Assembly (NCBI RefSeq): GCF_014595945.1
Contig: NZ_JABXWU010000002.1
Span: forward strand, 1-64,000
Direction of reading: 5' to 3'
DNA length: 64,000 nucleotides
Source: Alkalibacillus aidingensis
GTDB taxonomy: Bacteria > Bacillota > Bacilli > Bacillales > Alkalibacillaceae
Shown here: piece after piece, positions 46,342 to 55,402 of the stretch
Layout: each line of letters starts with the position of its first letter
Numbering within the stretch: the first letter of the stretch is position 1
Made by a program: the position numbers and the translations under genes
The notes under the pieces: model-generated
The model's input: only the letters and a program-made list of their open reading frames with translations
Databases searched by the model: none
Told to the model about the DNA's origin: nothing

Positions 46342-46698
46342 TTAACAATTTTCTGGTGTTCCTTCAACACCAGGTGCTTTAAACGATGAGCCACATCCAC
46401 AAGAAACAATGGCATTGGGATTATCAATCGTAAACCCGCCACCCATCATATTTTGCTTAAAGTCAATGGTTGTTCCTTCAATGATCGGAATATCCATCTC
46501 AGCAATAACGATTTTGATTCCATCCTCTTCAAACAAACGATCCGTCTCTTTAACATCGTAGTCAAAACCTAATTTATATGATAGTCCACTGCAGCCTCCA
46601 CCCTTAACACCGAAGCGTAAGTAAACTTCTTCTGCTGTCTCATCTTTCATCATTTCTTTAACTTGTAAATTAGCCTGTTCAGTTAAATTAATAGCCAT
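46342..46698 (-). CDS. yutM: A-type iron-sulfur carrier (HesB/IscA family, YutM)
   Basis: 118 residues. The three cluster-binding cysteines are in GGGCSG (near residue 36) and in the C-terminal SCGCGSSF. It delivers Fe-S clusters to apo-proteins and would act downstream of the SufSUB machinery at the right end of the window. The ATG follows GGGAGG. The C-terminal tail ends in an extra Cys (PENC). Confidence 0.93.
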   Translation of the reverse strand: MAINLTEQANLQVKEMMKDETAEEVYLRFGVKGGGCSGLSYKLGFDYDVKETDRLFEEDGIKIVIAEMDIPIIEGTTIDFKQNMMGGGFTIDNPNAIVSCGCGSSFKAPGVEGTPENC

Positions 46699-46755
46699 TC
46701 GGTAAAACCTCCCTTACTTTCAGTATACAAACTTAAACGGTGAGCTTCAATTAAG

Positions 46756-47622
46756 TTACCTTATCCAAAACTCACCTTCAGCAATAGTGGTTGCCGGTCC
46801 TCTCATGAGAACGTGATTATTAGTTAACCAAGTGATCCATAAGTCCCCACCTTCTAAATGAACGGTCACTTCATCACCTTTTTGCATGTGTCCATTTAAA
46901 ACGGAGGCTACCACTGAAGCACAGGCACCCGTTCCACAGGCTTGTGTAATTCCTGAGCCTCGCTCCCATACTCTGAAGTTTAACTCTTGTTGATTAACAA
47001 CCTCAACATACTCGACGTTAACACTTTCAGGAAAACGTGAATCACTTGTGATTTCTGGCCCTTGTGTATCAATAGGCGCCTCTTCAATTTTATCAACGTA
47101 GAAAATAGCATGAGGATTCCCCATAGATACAGCTGTCACAAATTGTTTTGAATCCATCACTTGAAAGGGTTCACTAATTACATAGTCATTTGGACTTCCT
47201 TCAACTGTAACCATTGGAATTTCACCACGTTCTAAGATCGGCTCTCCCATATCAACGGTAACACTATCTACTTGACCAGACTCATTAACGTGTACTTCTG
47301 CATCTACTACTCCGGAATTGGCTTGAATGGTAAATTTTCGCTCAGTCACATATTGATGCTCGTAAGCAAACTTAGCCACACACCTTAAGCCATTTCCACA
47401 ATTCATGGCCTCTGAGCCATCTTTATTAAAAATTCGCATTCTAACTTCAGCCTCATCTGATGGTAAAACTAAAATGAGCCCATCTGATCCGATCCCCGTA
47501 TAAGGATTCGAGACCCTTTTAGCTATAATTGGTAAATCTTCTTCCTGTAAATGATGTTTAAAACCATCTATATAAATATAACTATTACCTAAACCGTGCA
47601 TTTTCGTGAAAGGGATTTTCAT
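46756..47622 (-). CDS. dapF: Diaminopimelate epimerase
   Basis: 288 residues. It converts LL-DAP to meso-DAP for peptidoglycan and lysine synthesis. Both catalytic cysteines are present, in NCGNGLRC and [10 protein letters not shown]. Its place in the yut region matches B. subtilis (yutL). A lysine riboswitch elsewhere in the window controls a transporter, not this gene. Confidence 0.97.
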   Translation of the reverse strand: MKIPFTKMHGLGNSYIYIDGFKHHLQEEDLPIIAKRVSNPYTGIGSDGLILVLPSDEAEVRMRIFNKDGSEAMNCGNGLRCVAKFAYEHQYVTERKFTIQANSGVVDAEVHVNESGQVDSVTVDMGEPILERGEIPMVTVEGSPNDYVISEPFQVMDSKQFVTAVSMGNPHAIFYVDKIEEAPIDTQGPEITSDSRFPESVNVEYVEVVNQQELNFRVWERGSGITQACGTGACASVVASVLNGHMQKGDEVTVHLEGGDLWITWLTNNHVLMRGPATTIAEGEFWIR

Positions 47623-47644
47623 GATCTAACCTCATTCTTTACTA

Positions 47645-47881
47645 TTAAAATAATGGATTTTCTTCTAAATGCTGGTATATTTTTTCTACGAGTTCATCCG
47701 GTGAATCAGCTGTAACACATTCACCGTTAACAATGGCGAACATCGTTTGAGCGCAGATGCCACAATGACTCGTGCACCCATATTCAATAACGTCCAAGTC
47801 TGGGTCTTGATCTAACTTCTCAAACGCCTCTTGTGATCCACTAGCTAAATTATTAACACAAAATTCAATGATTGGGTTCAT
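47645..47881 (-). CDS. yuzB: DUF1450 family protein (YuzB)
   Basis: 78 residues. Cysteines at 8, 36, 40, 43 and 55, including a C-x3-C-x2-C group (YGCTSHCGIC), suggest metal or Fe-S binding in a thioredoxin-like fold. The function is unknown. The ATG at 47881 is 7 nt after GAGGAGT; a longer open frame upstream has no ribosome binding site. It sits among Fe-S genes (yutM, yuzD, yutI). Confidence 0.88.
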   Translation of the reverse strand: MNPIIEFCVNNLASGSQEAFEKLDQDPDLDVIEYGCTSHCGICAQTMFAIVNGECVTADSPDELVEKIYQHLEENPLF

Positions 47882-47964
47882 TTGGTACACTCCTCGGGTC
47901 TCATCTTTTAAATAATTCTTAGAACCCTGCAAATATGCTAGCATAGCCACTTATTGGCTTGCAA

Positions 47965-48297
47965 TTATGTTGATGTGTCGGGTTTAATTCCACGTTTTTC
48001 TAAAGCATTATAAACGGTTTTTAAACGAGGATTTCCTTCACCAACGATTTCGTCCTCAACTAAAACGACAGGATAAAACATGTCTTCTTCGATTACTCGT
48101 GTAGCAAAATGGTGATAAGGCTCCTCTTCTGGTGGTTCGTAAATATCGACATACTTATATTTCACATGGTCATGACCATATTTTCTGGAAATGGCTGCCT
48201 GCAACCATTCATATTGTTCCTTAGAACTTGGTAAATTAACACAACTAGGACACAACACGTCTGCCCCATAAACGACTAATTCAACCTGTTTCCCCAA
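47965..48297 (-). CDS. yuzD: DUF1462 thioredoxin-like protein (YuzD)
   Basis: 110 residues with a CPSC motif near residue 16 (YGADVLCPSCVNLPSSKE), a thioredoxin-like redox site. Function unknown; it is adjacent to the NifU-like yutI, and a role in Fe-S assembly is a guess. The start is a TTG at 48297, 6 nt after AGGGGG; a TTG 24 nt upstream is less well placed. Confidence 0.88.
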   Translation of the reverse strand: MGKQVELVVYGADVLCPSCVNLPSSKEQYEWLQAAISRKYGHDHVKYKYVDIYEPPEEEPYHHFATRVIEEDMFYPVVLVEDEIVGEGNPRLKTVYNALEKRGIKPDTST

Positions 48298-48481
48298 TTG
48301 AATCCCCCTAACGTTATTCAATATATATTTTTAACATCATTGTTGACTAATTACATTTTACAAAACAATCGGTCCAAGGTACAATGATAATAGTTCTCAA
48401 TAATTTAAAAATCACTTCGTGTGGATAGATTTTTACTCGATTTTTAATTATAATATAAATTAGGAAAGGGGAAGGTTAGCG

Positions 48482-48703
48482 ATGTTCGAACAGGTACAAG
48501 AAGTCATAGGTAAATTACGTCCATTTTTATTAAGAGACGGTGGCGACGTTGAATTAGTTGATGTTGACGATGGCATCGTGCTTCTTCGCTTAAAAGGGGC
48601 ATGTGGTAATTGTCCAAGCTCAGCCATCACTCTTAAAGCCGGTATAGAACGTGCATTAATTGCAGAAGTTCCAGGGGTAAAAGAAGTAGAACAAATTTTT
48701 TAA
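48482..48703 (+). CDS. yutI: NifU C-terminal domain Fe-S scaffold (YutI)
   Basis: 73 residues, a stand-alone Nfu domain. C41 and C44 (CGNC) can hold a 4Fe-4S cluster for transfer to targets. The start follows AAAGGGGAAGG at a normal distance. Divergent from yuzD and followed by a terminator and a 20-bp repeat array. Confidence 0.94.
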   Translation: MFEQVQEVIGKLRPFLLRDGGDVELVDVDDGIVLLRLKGACGNCPSSAITLKAGIERALIAEVPGVKEVEQIF

Positions 48704-48719
48704 TAAAATAATTAATTAA

Positions 48720-48747
48720 GAAGGAGCTGGTTCGTCCAGCTCCTTTT
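48720..48747 (+). terminator. Terminator downstream of yutI
   Basis: AAGGAGCTGG and CCAGCTCCTT around TTCGT, followed by a T-run. Confidence 0.9.
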
Positions 48748-48759
48748 TTATTGATCCAA

Positions 48760-48879
48760 TTAACCGTAAATTTGTGATTTTAACCGTATTTCTTGCCAAT
48801 TAACTGTATTTCTTGGAGTTTAACTGTATTTCAAAAAAATTAACCGTATTTCCCACATTTTAACCGTAAACAGGTGTCA
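48760..48879. repeat. Six tandem 20-bp repeats (TTAACCGTATTTC core)
   Basis: TTAA(C/T)(C/T)GTA(A/T)(A/T)T(T/C)-type cores begin at 48760, 48780, 48800, 48820, 48840 and 48860, an exact 20-bp period. The last seven bases of each unit vary. The sixth copy overlaps the 3' end of the dehydrogenase gene and supplies its final codons and stop (GTT TAC GGT TAA on the minus strand). Confidence 0.95.
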
Positions 48880-49828
48880 AAGCCGTTTCTCCATTTAAGA
48901 CTCGTATAATATTTTCAGTAGCTAGTTTAATCATCTCTGTTCTTGTTTCTAAGCTTGCTGAACCAATGTGTGGTAAAGCAACGACTTGATCTAAACTTAA
49001 CAGTGGGTGATCATTGCGAATCGGTTCATTCTTGAAGACGTCTAATCCCGCTGCTTTAATATCACCATCTTTAAGCGCCTCATATAGATCTTGCTCATTA
49101 ACGACTCCACCACGTGAGCTATTGATAAAAATGGCACCATCTTTCATGTTTTTAAAGGCTTCTTTATTAAACATATCTTTGGTTTCCGGTGTTAATGGTG
49201 TCATGCAAACAATAAAATCAGACTGAGATAAGAGCTCATTAAATGAGACATATTTGGCACCTAGCTCACGTTCTGCTTTTTCTTTACGTGAACGGTTGTG
49301 GTACAAAATTTCCATTTCAAACCCAGTCGCACGCTTCGCAATAGCTTCTCCGATACTTCCCATTCCTACAATACCAATTGTTTTATGATGAACATCAGAC
49401 CCTGCAAGCATGTAAGGCGCCCATGAAGTCCACTGATCCGCTTTTACATAATCAACTGCTTCTGGAATTCTCCTGGCCGTTGCTAATAATAGTGCAAACG
49501 TCAAATCAGCTGTTGTATCAGTTAACACATCAGGAGTGTTTGTAACCACGACATTATGCTTTTGGGCAGCGTCCAGATCAATATTGTCGTAACCAACTGC
49601 TAAATTGGCAACGACCTTCAAATTAGGCGCTTGTTGAAATAACTCCTGGTCAATCGAGTCCGTTAACATCGTAAGAAGCCCGTACGCATGTCGACTTTTT
49701 TCAAGTAAGAGCTCTCTTGGAACGACTGTTTCTTCAGAATCCCACATTTCTACTTCATATTGATCTCTCAACTTCTCAACCAAATGATTTGGAATTTTTC
49801 TAGTTATAAATATATACGGCTTTCCCAT
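48860..49828 (-). CDS. D-2-hydroxyacid dehydrogenase (glycerate/glyoxylate reductase type)
   Basis: 322 residues. NAD(P)-binding motif GIVGMGSIGEAIAKR near residue 153; catalytic Arg in NSSRGG, Glu in the FKNEP region and His in LPHIGSA. The closest function by pattern is glyoxylate/hydroxypyruvate reductase or D-glycerate dehydrogenase; the substrate is not proven. The last four codons coincide with the terminal unit of the 20-bp array. The ATG follows AGAGGTG. Confidence 0.9.
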   Translation of the reverse strand: MGKPYIFITRKIPNHLVEKLRDQYEVEMWDSEETVVPRELLLEKSRHAYGLLTMLTDSIDQELFQQAPNLKVVANLAVGYDNIDLDAAQKHNVVVTNTPDVLTDTTADLTFALLLATARRIPEAVDYVKADQWTSWAPYMLAGSDVHHKTIGIVGMGSIGEAIAKRATGFEMEILYHNRSRKEKAERELGAKYVSFNELLSQSDFIVCMTPLTPETKDMFNKEAFKNMKDGAIFINSSRGGVVNEQDLYEALKDGDIKAAGLDVFKNEPIRNDHPLLSLDQVVALPHIGSASLETRTEMIKLATENIIRVLNGETALTPVYG

Positions 49829-49954
49829 AATTCTTCACCTCTTATCAAAATAATCAATTGCATTTTCTTTTCTTAATCGTACAATATAACAAATACTGGG
49901 CTAATCAAATATAAATACATTAGTCTAAAATTTTGAAACAGAAAGGGTTATGAC

Positions 49955-50443
49955 ATGGACACTTTAGAAAAAGTGGCTTTAGAACTGTTAAAAGAGCGTG
50001 GTGTGACATTAAATGACATGACCGAACTCGTATATTATCTACAATCTCAATATCATGATGACCTATCTAAAGAAGAGTGCTATGACAACGTTGTTAAAGT
50101 GTTAAAGAAACGTGAAGTACAAAACGCGATTATTACTGGAATCGAAATCGATCGATTAGCTGAAGAAAAGAAATTAACTGAGCCGTTACAAACGATCATT
50201 GAAAATGACGAAGGACTTTACGGTGTCGATGAAATTGTCGCTTTTTCTGTGATTAATGTCTATGGGTCAATTGGATTTACTAACTATGGCTACATCGATA
50301 AATTAAAGCCAGGCATCCTAAAAGACTTAAACGATAAATCCAATGGTTGTCACACCTTCTTAGACGATATTGTTGGTGCAATTGCAGCTGCCGCTTCTAG
50401 TCGCCTGGCACATAGTCAAGATCATGAGGTGGAAGATGATTAA
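49955..50443 (+). CDS. yutG: Phosphatidylglycerophosphatase A-related protein (YutG)
   Basis: 162 residues of the PgpA-like YutG family. In contrast to membrane PgpA it appears soluble, with a helical N-terminal part and an acidic C-terminus. The activity of this subgroup is uncertain. The start follows AAAGGG. It is convergent with yutF, with only 10 nt between stops. Confidence 0.82.
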   Translation: MDTLEKVALELLKERGVTLNDMTELVYYLQSQYHDDLSKEECYDNVVKVLKKREVQNAIITGIEIDRLAEEKKLTEPLQTIIENDEGLYGVDEIVAFSVINVYGSIGFTNYGYIDKLKPGILKDLNDKSNGCHTFLDDIVGAIAAAASSRLAHSQDHEVEDD

Positions 50444-50453
50444 CTTCCTAAGG

Positions 50454-51218
50454 TTAAACAGTCCATTCAGCCAACGTAGTGACAGAATACGTTGGTTGAA
50501 TGTCATACTGTTTTAAATCGTCCTTAGAGGTTACTCCCGTCTCAACATGTAGAGTATCTAACCCAGCTTGTATACCTGCTTGAATATCTGTTTGATAATT
50601 ATCCCCTACCATAATCGCATCACTTGGTTCAATGTCTAGCTGACGAAGAGCCACTTGAATCATATGATGTTCAGGCTTACCTACTACAATTGGCTCAGTC
50701 TTAGATACATCTGCAATCAAGTTAACAAATGCACCATTACCGGGTACGAGCCCCTGCTCTGTTGGCACACGAATATCTGGATTAGTTGCAAGAAATGTTG
50801 CTCCATTTTGAATATGCAAACAAGCTCGTTTTAATTTGTCGTATGTATTATGACGGTCAATTCCAACAACGACATAGTCTGGATCTTGATCGGTCAATTC
50901 CACTCCTAAATCCTCTAACGCGCTTGTTAGCCCAATCTCACCAATCGCAAATGCGGTTGCATTCTCCTTTTGTTGATTAATGTAATTAGCTGCTGCAACT
51001 GATGGTGTTAATACTTGACCAACTTCTGCCTCTATTCCAAACGAAGCCAATTTTTCAACAGTTCTTTCCGGTGTTCTCGAGGAATTGTTAGTGACAAATA
51101 AATACGGAATTTGCTTTTCCTTTAAACGTTCAATAAAGCCTTTTGCCTCAGGGATAGGATCATTACCTCGATACATCGTCCCGTCTAAATCAATAAAATA
51201 CGCTTGATATCGTTTCAT
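50454..51218 (-). CDS. yutF: HAD-family subclass IIA phosphatase (YutF)
   Basis: 254 residues. HAD motifs are clear: D10-x-D12 in FIDLDGTMYRG, TNNSSRTP (motif II), a Lys in VGKPEHHM and VGDNYQTDIQAG (motif IV). TIGR01457/NagD-like; members hydrolyse sugar phosphates or nucleoside monophosphates. It is 12 nt downstream of yutE on the same strand. Confidence 0.92.
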   Translation of the reverse strand: MKRYQAYFIDLDGTMYRGNDPIPEAKGFIERLKEKQIPYLFVTNNSSRTPERTVEKLASFGIEAEVGQVLTPSVAAANYINQQKENATAFAIGEIGLTSALEDLGVELTDQDPDYVVVGIDRHNTYDKLKRACLHIQNGATFLATNPDIRVPTEQGLVPGNGAFVNLIADVSKTEPIVVGKPEHHMIQVALRQLDIEPSDAIMVGDNYQTDIQAGIQAGLDTLHVETGVTSKDDLKQYDIQPTYSVTTLAEWTV

Positions 51219-51230
51219 ACTTATAACTCC

Positions 51231-51680
51231 TTATTCATCGGCTCTTTTTTTAAATGCTGTTATTGGACCCATCTCTTTTTCTAAATAAGTTAGTACTTGA
51301 TGTGAGAAGTTTTCCAAGGTTTCAAGGTGTTGATTCAATTGGTCTAAAATAAGCTGATGATTAATCTCACTATAATCACGAACAAGCATTGTTCTTAGGC
51401 CAATAATCGCTTTAAAACTTCCTTCTTCTTCTGCATCAATGACTTTCTCATCCACTAATATATCGATAATATCCTCATAACTCCCTGGGTCTCTCATGAT
51501 AAAACCATCAATCATCATGTTACCAACATCAATAATCGACTCAATGGTCATCTGCGCAATTCGTTCTAATGCAAGTTGATGAACTTTGGTTGATGAAAAA
51601 TGTTCTTCTTTATAAGTTTTTAATAACTGATCCATATAAGATAACGTCTGATCTATTTTTTCCTGCTCAACAAAATACAT
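51231..51680 (-). CDS. yutE: DUF86/HepT-like protein (YutE)
   Basis: 149 residues, four-helix DUF86 fold. The HepT RNase motif R-x4-6-H-x-Y reads R-TMLV-R-D-Y here, with the His replaced by Arg, and no MntA-type nucleotidyltransferase gene is adjacent. It is therefore unlikely to be a toxin. The ATG at 51680 is 8 nt after AGGAG and is preferred to ATG/GTG codons that touch that site. Same place as in B. subtilis. Confidence 0.85.
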   Translation of the reverse strand: MYFVEQEKIDQTLSYMDQLLKTYKEEHFSSTKVHQLALERIAQMTIESIIDVGNMMIDGFIMRDPGSYEDIIDILVDEKVIDAEEEGSFKAIIGLRTMLVRDYSEINHQLILDQLNQHLETLENFSHQVLTYLEKEMGPITAFKKRADE

Positions 51681-51798
51681 GATCATCACTCCTTTTCTCC
51701 GTCTAGTTTATCATATTTTTTTATGATAACTATAACTCATATCTTTAGAATGATGTGGCAAACTATTAACGATTAAACATTAGGAGTTGAATGTCATT

Positions 51799-52083
51799 AT
51801 GATGAACAGGACCCTGTCAGATCAAACTGAACAGGCACAAATTCGCTATGTTAGCTTTATGGGAGATTCTAGGCGCTATGACATAGCTATTGTCAAAAGT
51901 GATCAACAACAGGATAAAAGCTTAATAATCGATTTACAGCGTTCACGTTATACTGAAGTCCATGATAGAGACATCGAGGACATTGATTACTTCTGCCATT
52001 TCCTACATTTGAACAATTACGAGGCAGAAGAGCTTCAAGAGTATTTAACAAACGTTTTTGACGAAGAAACAACATTACATTAG
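51799..52083 (+). CDS. DUF3055 family protein
   Basis: 94 residues. The pattern RYVSFMGDSRRYDIAIV and the acidic C-terminal helix (EAEELQEYL) match the DUF3055 family of Firmicutes, function unknown. An in-frame TTG at 51787 directly abuts TAGGAG, so the ATG at 51799 (or 51802) is more likely. A small hypothetical gene follows after 18 nt. Confidence 0.8.
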   Translation: MMNRTLSDQTEQAQIRYVSFMGDSRRYDIAIVKSDQQQDKSLIIDLQRSRYTEVHDRDIEDIDYFCHFLHLNNYEAEELQEYLTNVFDEETTLH

Positions 52084-52101
52084 GGAAATGGAGGTGACCA
52101 A

Positions 52102-52377
52102 ATGGCTAAACGTAAAAAAAATGACGACTTTGCAGATGTAGAGGTCCAACAGAATTACCAAATCCCACAGGAGTTTCCTGAAGGGACTTATGGGACGCCA
52201 ATTAATCAAGATGAGCCGTTACAAGCCAGAGATGACGATCCTAAACGGCGACATCAGTCTGCATTTAACTATGAAAACAAACAGTTACACGAAGATATGC
52301 CAAGACAATATCCTACTTCCCATGAACCAGAAGATTTCCCACATCACGAAGGGCTAGAGGATGAAGAAAAAGAATGA
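52102..52377 (+). CDS. Small hydrophilic conserved protein
   Basis: 91 residues, very hydrophilic and rich in Asp, Glu, Pro, Gln and His, with a basic start (MAKRKKND) and no hydrophobic core, so probably disordered. Similar small cytosolic proteins occur at this site in other Bacillaceae. Function unknown. The start follows GGAGGTGA. The stop codon is inside the terminator stem shared with yutD. Confidence 0.75.
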   Translation: MAKRKKNDDFADVEVQQNYQIPQEFPEGTYGTPINQDEPLQARDDDPKRRHQSAFNYENKQLHEDMPRQYPTSHEPEDFPHHEGLEDEEKE

Positions 52378-52406
52378 CCTGAATAGCTCTTCGGCTATTC
52401 AGGTCA
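52375..52406. terminator. Bidirectional terminator between the small hydrophilic gene and yutD
   Basis: TGACCTGAATAGC and GCTATTCAGGTCA form a perfect 13-bp stem with a TCTTCG loop. The left arm begins with the TGA stop codon of the plus-strand gene. Confidence 0.9.
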
Positions 52407-52407
52407 T

Positions 52408-52680
52408 TTATTCATCGATTCGTTTAAGAACAAAATACGAGCAGCCAAAATTACAATACTCATATAAATAATCCTCAAGCGTAGAAATTTTTGTATCATA
52501 AGTAGCTTTGGGATTTTGATCATCATAAAATCCTTTTAACCTTAATTGCCCAAAGCCCCAATCACCTACGATATAATCATATTTCGCTAAAATATCACTG
52601 AAACGTTCGTTAACTGCTTCCTCCTGAAAACCGTCACGATAATTATGTACTATTTTATATTGCTGACCCTGTATCTCCAT
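52408..52680 (-). CDS. yutD: YutD family protein (DUF1027)
   Basis: 90 residues. The conserved core YDYIVGDWGFGQLRLKGF and the C-terminal YEYCNFGCSYFVLK identify the YutD family, whose function is unknown. Two cysteines (CNFGC) are conserved. In B. subtilis lipA and yutC lie next to it; here lytH follows at once, so lipA is not at this site. Confidence 0.92.
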   Translation of the reverse strand: MEIQGQQYKIVHNYRDGFQEEAVNERFSDILAKYDYIVGDWGFGQLRLKGFYDDQNPKATYDTKISTLEDYLYEYCNFGCSYFVLKRIDE

Positions 52681-52798
52681 TCATTATCACCTCAATTATC
52701 CATAGTGTACCATATATTCATTAATTGTTGCTCTCATGATTTTTAAAAATGTGAACACAATAAAACTAAGTATGAACCAGAAAAGGAGAATACCGTTC

Positions 52799-53806
52799 AT
52801 GAAACTACATTATATCAAACATCGTCCACTATCTTGGTTATTCATGCTTGTATTAGTGTGTTCTTTTTTATTTTGTCAATCGATTGATATAAATGCTGAA
52901 GAAGAATCAGATGACAACGCTGAGGAAGAATTAAGCGAGTATGATTTACGCCTAGATCTTTATCAAAAAACAGAAACATTAACGAACATACCTTGGTACT
53001 ATTTAGCCGCTATTGATCAATACGAAAGAAATGTTAATGACTTTCCGGACACTCGCCTTACGGGTATACAGGTACCCGATGAGGAGTGGTACGGTTCACT
53101 TGCTTTTGATTCTGAGTCTACCCATTTACAAAAGACGATTCAATTATTTGGTGGATCTGGCTTAGACGGAAATGGAAACGGCTTTGCTGATGATCAAAAT
53201 GACGAAGACGTTTTATACACAGTTGGCACTAAACTGTTTGAACAATTAAGTAGAGGTCATACTTACGATGAAATTTTAGAAGAGTATTATGACCGTGAAA
53301 AAGCAGCCAAATTAATTAACCAATACGCTAAATTGTTTAGACATTTTGAATCAGTTGACTTAAATAAACGAGTATTTCCAATCCCTAGATACCATAATTA
53401 CTCTTTCCAATCAACATGGGGGGCTGGTCGTGGATATGGTGGTAATCGTATTCATGAAGGGACTGATATTTTCGCTTCTTACGGAACCCCTGTACGTTCG
53501 GTCTCTTATGGTATAGTCGAAATTAAAGGATGGAATCGCTATGGAGGATGGAGAGTTGGAATTCGCGATACGGATAATGTTTACCACTATTACGCACACT
53601 TGAGTGGGTTTGAGAACGATATTGAAGAAGGATCGATTGTTGAACCTGGTGATGTTATCGGCTATGTCGGTTCATCAGGATATGGACCAGAAGGAACATC
53701 TGGGAAATTCCCACCACATTTACACTACGGTATGTACAGGGATAATGGTAAGCACGAATGGGCATTCGATCCTTATCCACATCTAAAAAGATGGGATTTT
53801 GAGTAA
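52799..53806 (+). CDS. lytH: M23 metallopeptidase, L-Ala-D-Glu endopeptidase type (LytH/YunA)
   Basis: 335 residues. Signal peptide at about 1-34, an acidic linker, an N-terminal helical domain and a C-terminal M23 (LytM) domain with both zinc motifs: HEGTDIF (H-x3-D) and HLHYG (H-x-H). B. subtilis LytH trims spore cortex peptide side chains under mother-cell control. The ATG at 52799 is 10 nt after AAAGGAG; the longer open frame upstream lacks a signal peptide start. Confidence 0.9.
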   Translation: MKLHYIKHRPLSWLFMLVLVCSFLFCQSIDINAEEESDDNAEEELSEYDLRLDLYQKTETLTNIPWYYLAAIDQYERNVNDFPDTRLTGIQVPDEEWYGSLAFDSESTHLQKTIQLFGGSGLDGNGNGFADDQNDEDVLYTVGTKLFEQLSRGHTYDEILEEYYDREKAAKLINQYAKLFRHFESVDLNKRVFPIPRYHNYSFQSTWGAGRGYGGNRIHEGTDIFASYGTPVRSVSYGIVEIKGWNRYGGWRVGIRDTDNVYHYYAHLSGFENDIEEGSIVEPGDVIGYVGSSGYGPEGTSGKFPPHLHYGMYRDNGKHEWAFDPYPHLKRWDFE

Positions 53807-53808
53807 AA

Positions 53809-53842
53809 AAAGCTTGTGAGCTAACTTCGGCTCACAAGCTTT
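53809..53842. terminator. Bidirectional terminator between lytH and the NSS transporter
   Basis: AAAGCTTGTGAGC and GCTCACAAGCTTT pair around TAACTTCG, A-run to the left. Confidence 0.92.
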
Positions 53843-53847
53843 CTGTA

Positions 53848-55257
53848 TTATAAGAAATATTGTAGGACATGTAAGACGAAGTAACTTAATGATTCTTCTG
53901 TTGCGATAAACATGTTGTAGAAGTTATTCCAAACGATGTATAGAATACCTAGTGGAGCAACTACTCTTAAGAACCAGATCCAAAGAGTACCGATCGTGGT
54001 ATCTTGAAGACCCGTCTCACGTAGAACTTCGACCTTATTCCAACCCCATCCAACAAATAGAGCTGTAATCATACCACCAAGCGCTAATGTATATTGGTCA
54101 GTGATAACATCAACAAAGTCCAAGAATGTACCACCTGGTAGTGGAATATCACTTAAGAAACCAACAGCACCTTGTGATAAAGCAGAAGGAATACCAACAA
54201 TAGTGATAATAATACCAGCTGTTAGTGTTGCCTTTTGACGACTCCAATCAAAACGACGCATAGCCCAAGAGACTCCAACCTCTAATAATGAAATCGCAGA
54301 TGAAAGTGCCGCAATTCCAACTAAGAAGAAGAAGAACACTCCAAAGATTGTACCACCAGTACCCCACTGTCCAAAGGCCTCAGGTAAAGTCATAAACAAT
54401 AGCCCTACACCATCACCTGGATCCATTCCGAAAGTAAAGACAATTGGGAAAATCATTAAACCAGCAAAGATAGCAAAAAGCGTGTCAAGAGCAACTACGC
54501 TCCCTGCTGCACTTGGAAGTTTTGACTCTTTAGGTAAATATGATGCGTAAGTAATCATAGCACCCATACCTAATGATAATGTAAAGAATGCCTGGCCAAT
54601 TGCCATTCCCCATACATCCATATTACCTAATTGACCAAAATCAGGCGCAAACATGAAGTTTAGAGCTTCACCAGCACCTTCCATAGTTAATCCGTAAATA
54701 GCCAAGATAACAACAATGATTGCTAAAAGAGGCATAAAGAGTCTATTGGCTACCTCAATACCTTTCTTAACACCAAAGTAAACGACTCCGATTACAATAG
54801 CCATAAATAGGATCTGCCAAAAAACTGGTCCTACACTACTACCGATAAAGTTGAGGAAGAAATCTGTATATTCACCCTCTCCTACACCACCAGCAGTTCC
54901 AGTTAAGTAGGCAAAGAAATAATAGAATACCCAACCAGCGATTACACCATAGAACGTCAAGATTAACGAACCGGATAAAACACCTAAAATACCAGCTAGT
55001 TTCCATCCTTTACCTGGTGCAATTTTTTCAAAGGAACCTATAGCATCAGATTGACCACGACGACCAACTGTAATTTCAGCCAATAGGACTGGTAAACCAA
55101 TTAAGAAAATACATAGTATATAAGCTAATAAGAAAGCAAATCCTCCACCTTCTCCTAATACATAGGAGAAACGCCATATGTTACCTAAACCTACAGCTGA
55201 ACCTACGGCCGCTAAGATAAATCCAATCCTTGTTCCCCATTGTTCACGTCCTTGCAT
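53848..55257 (-). CDS. Neurotransmitter:sodium symporter (NSS/SNF) family transporter
   Basis: 469 residues, about 11-12 membrane helices. The N-terminus has the NSS TM1 signature FILAAVGSAVGLGNIWRF, with the unwound sodium- and substrate-binding stretch. Bacterial NSS proteins import amino acids with Na+; the substrate cannot be told from sequence. Na+ coupling suits a salt-tolerant organism. The ATG follows AAAGGGG; it has its own strong promoter. Confidence 0.93.
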   Translation of the reverse strand: MQGREQWGTRIGFILAAVGSAVGLGNIWRFSYVLGEGGGFAFLLAYILCIFLIGLPVLLAEITVGRRGQSDAIGSFEKIAPGKGWKLAGILGVLSGSLILTFYGVIAGWVFYYFFAYLTGTAGGVGEGEYTDFFLNFIGSSVGPVFWQILFMAIVIGVVYFGVKKGIEVANRLFMPLLAIIVVILAIYGLTMEGAGEALNFMFAPDFGQLGNMDVWGMAIGQAFFTLSLGMGAMITYASYLPKESKLPSAAGSVVALDTLFAIFAGLMIFPIVFTFGMDPGDGVGLLFMTLPEAFGQWGTGGTIFGVFFFFLVGIAALSSAISLLEVGVSWAMRRFDWSRQKATLTAGIIITIVGIPSALSQGAVGFLSDIPLPGGTFLDFVDVITDQYTLALGGMITALFVGWGWNKVEVLRETGLQDTTIGTLWIWFLRVVAPLGILYIVWNNFYNMFIATEESLSYFVLHVLQYFL

Positions 55258-55373
55258 CTCATATTCCCCTTTCTAATTCTTTTGTATTTTGGTACATTTG
55301 ATTCTTAATTGCTTGTATTCATTTTGATAATGTACCAACCCCTTCTCCCTAATTATATTTAATATTTTGTTTT

Positions 55374-55402
55374 ATTATAATTTTTCGAATACTTTTTTTC
55401 AA
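55374..55402 (-). promoter_or_regulatory. Sigma-A promoter of the NSS transporter gene
   Basis: TTGAAA (55402-55397), 17 nt, TATAAT (55379-55374) on the minus strand, giving a leader of about 110 nt. The rest of 55258-55615 is AT-rich and holds no gene. Confidence 0.65.

Noticed and set aside
48760-48879. CRISPR-like array of 13-nt repeats
   Set aside because: The period of 20 bp is too short, linkers are only 7 nt, and the array overlaps a coding end.
51231-51680. HepT/MntA toxin-antitoxin module
   Set aside because: The catalytic His is replaced and no nucleotidyltransferase gene is adjacent.
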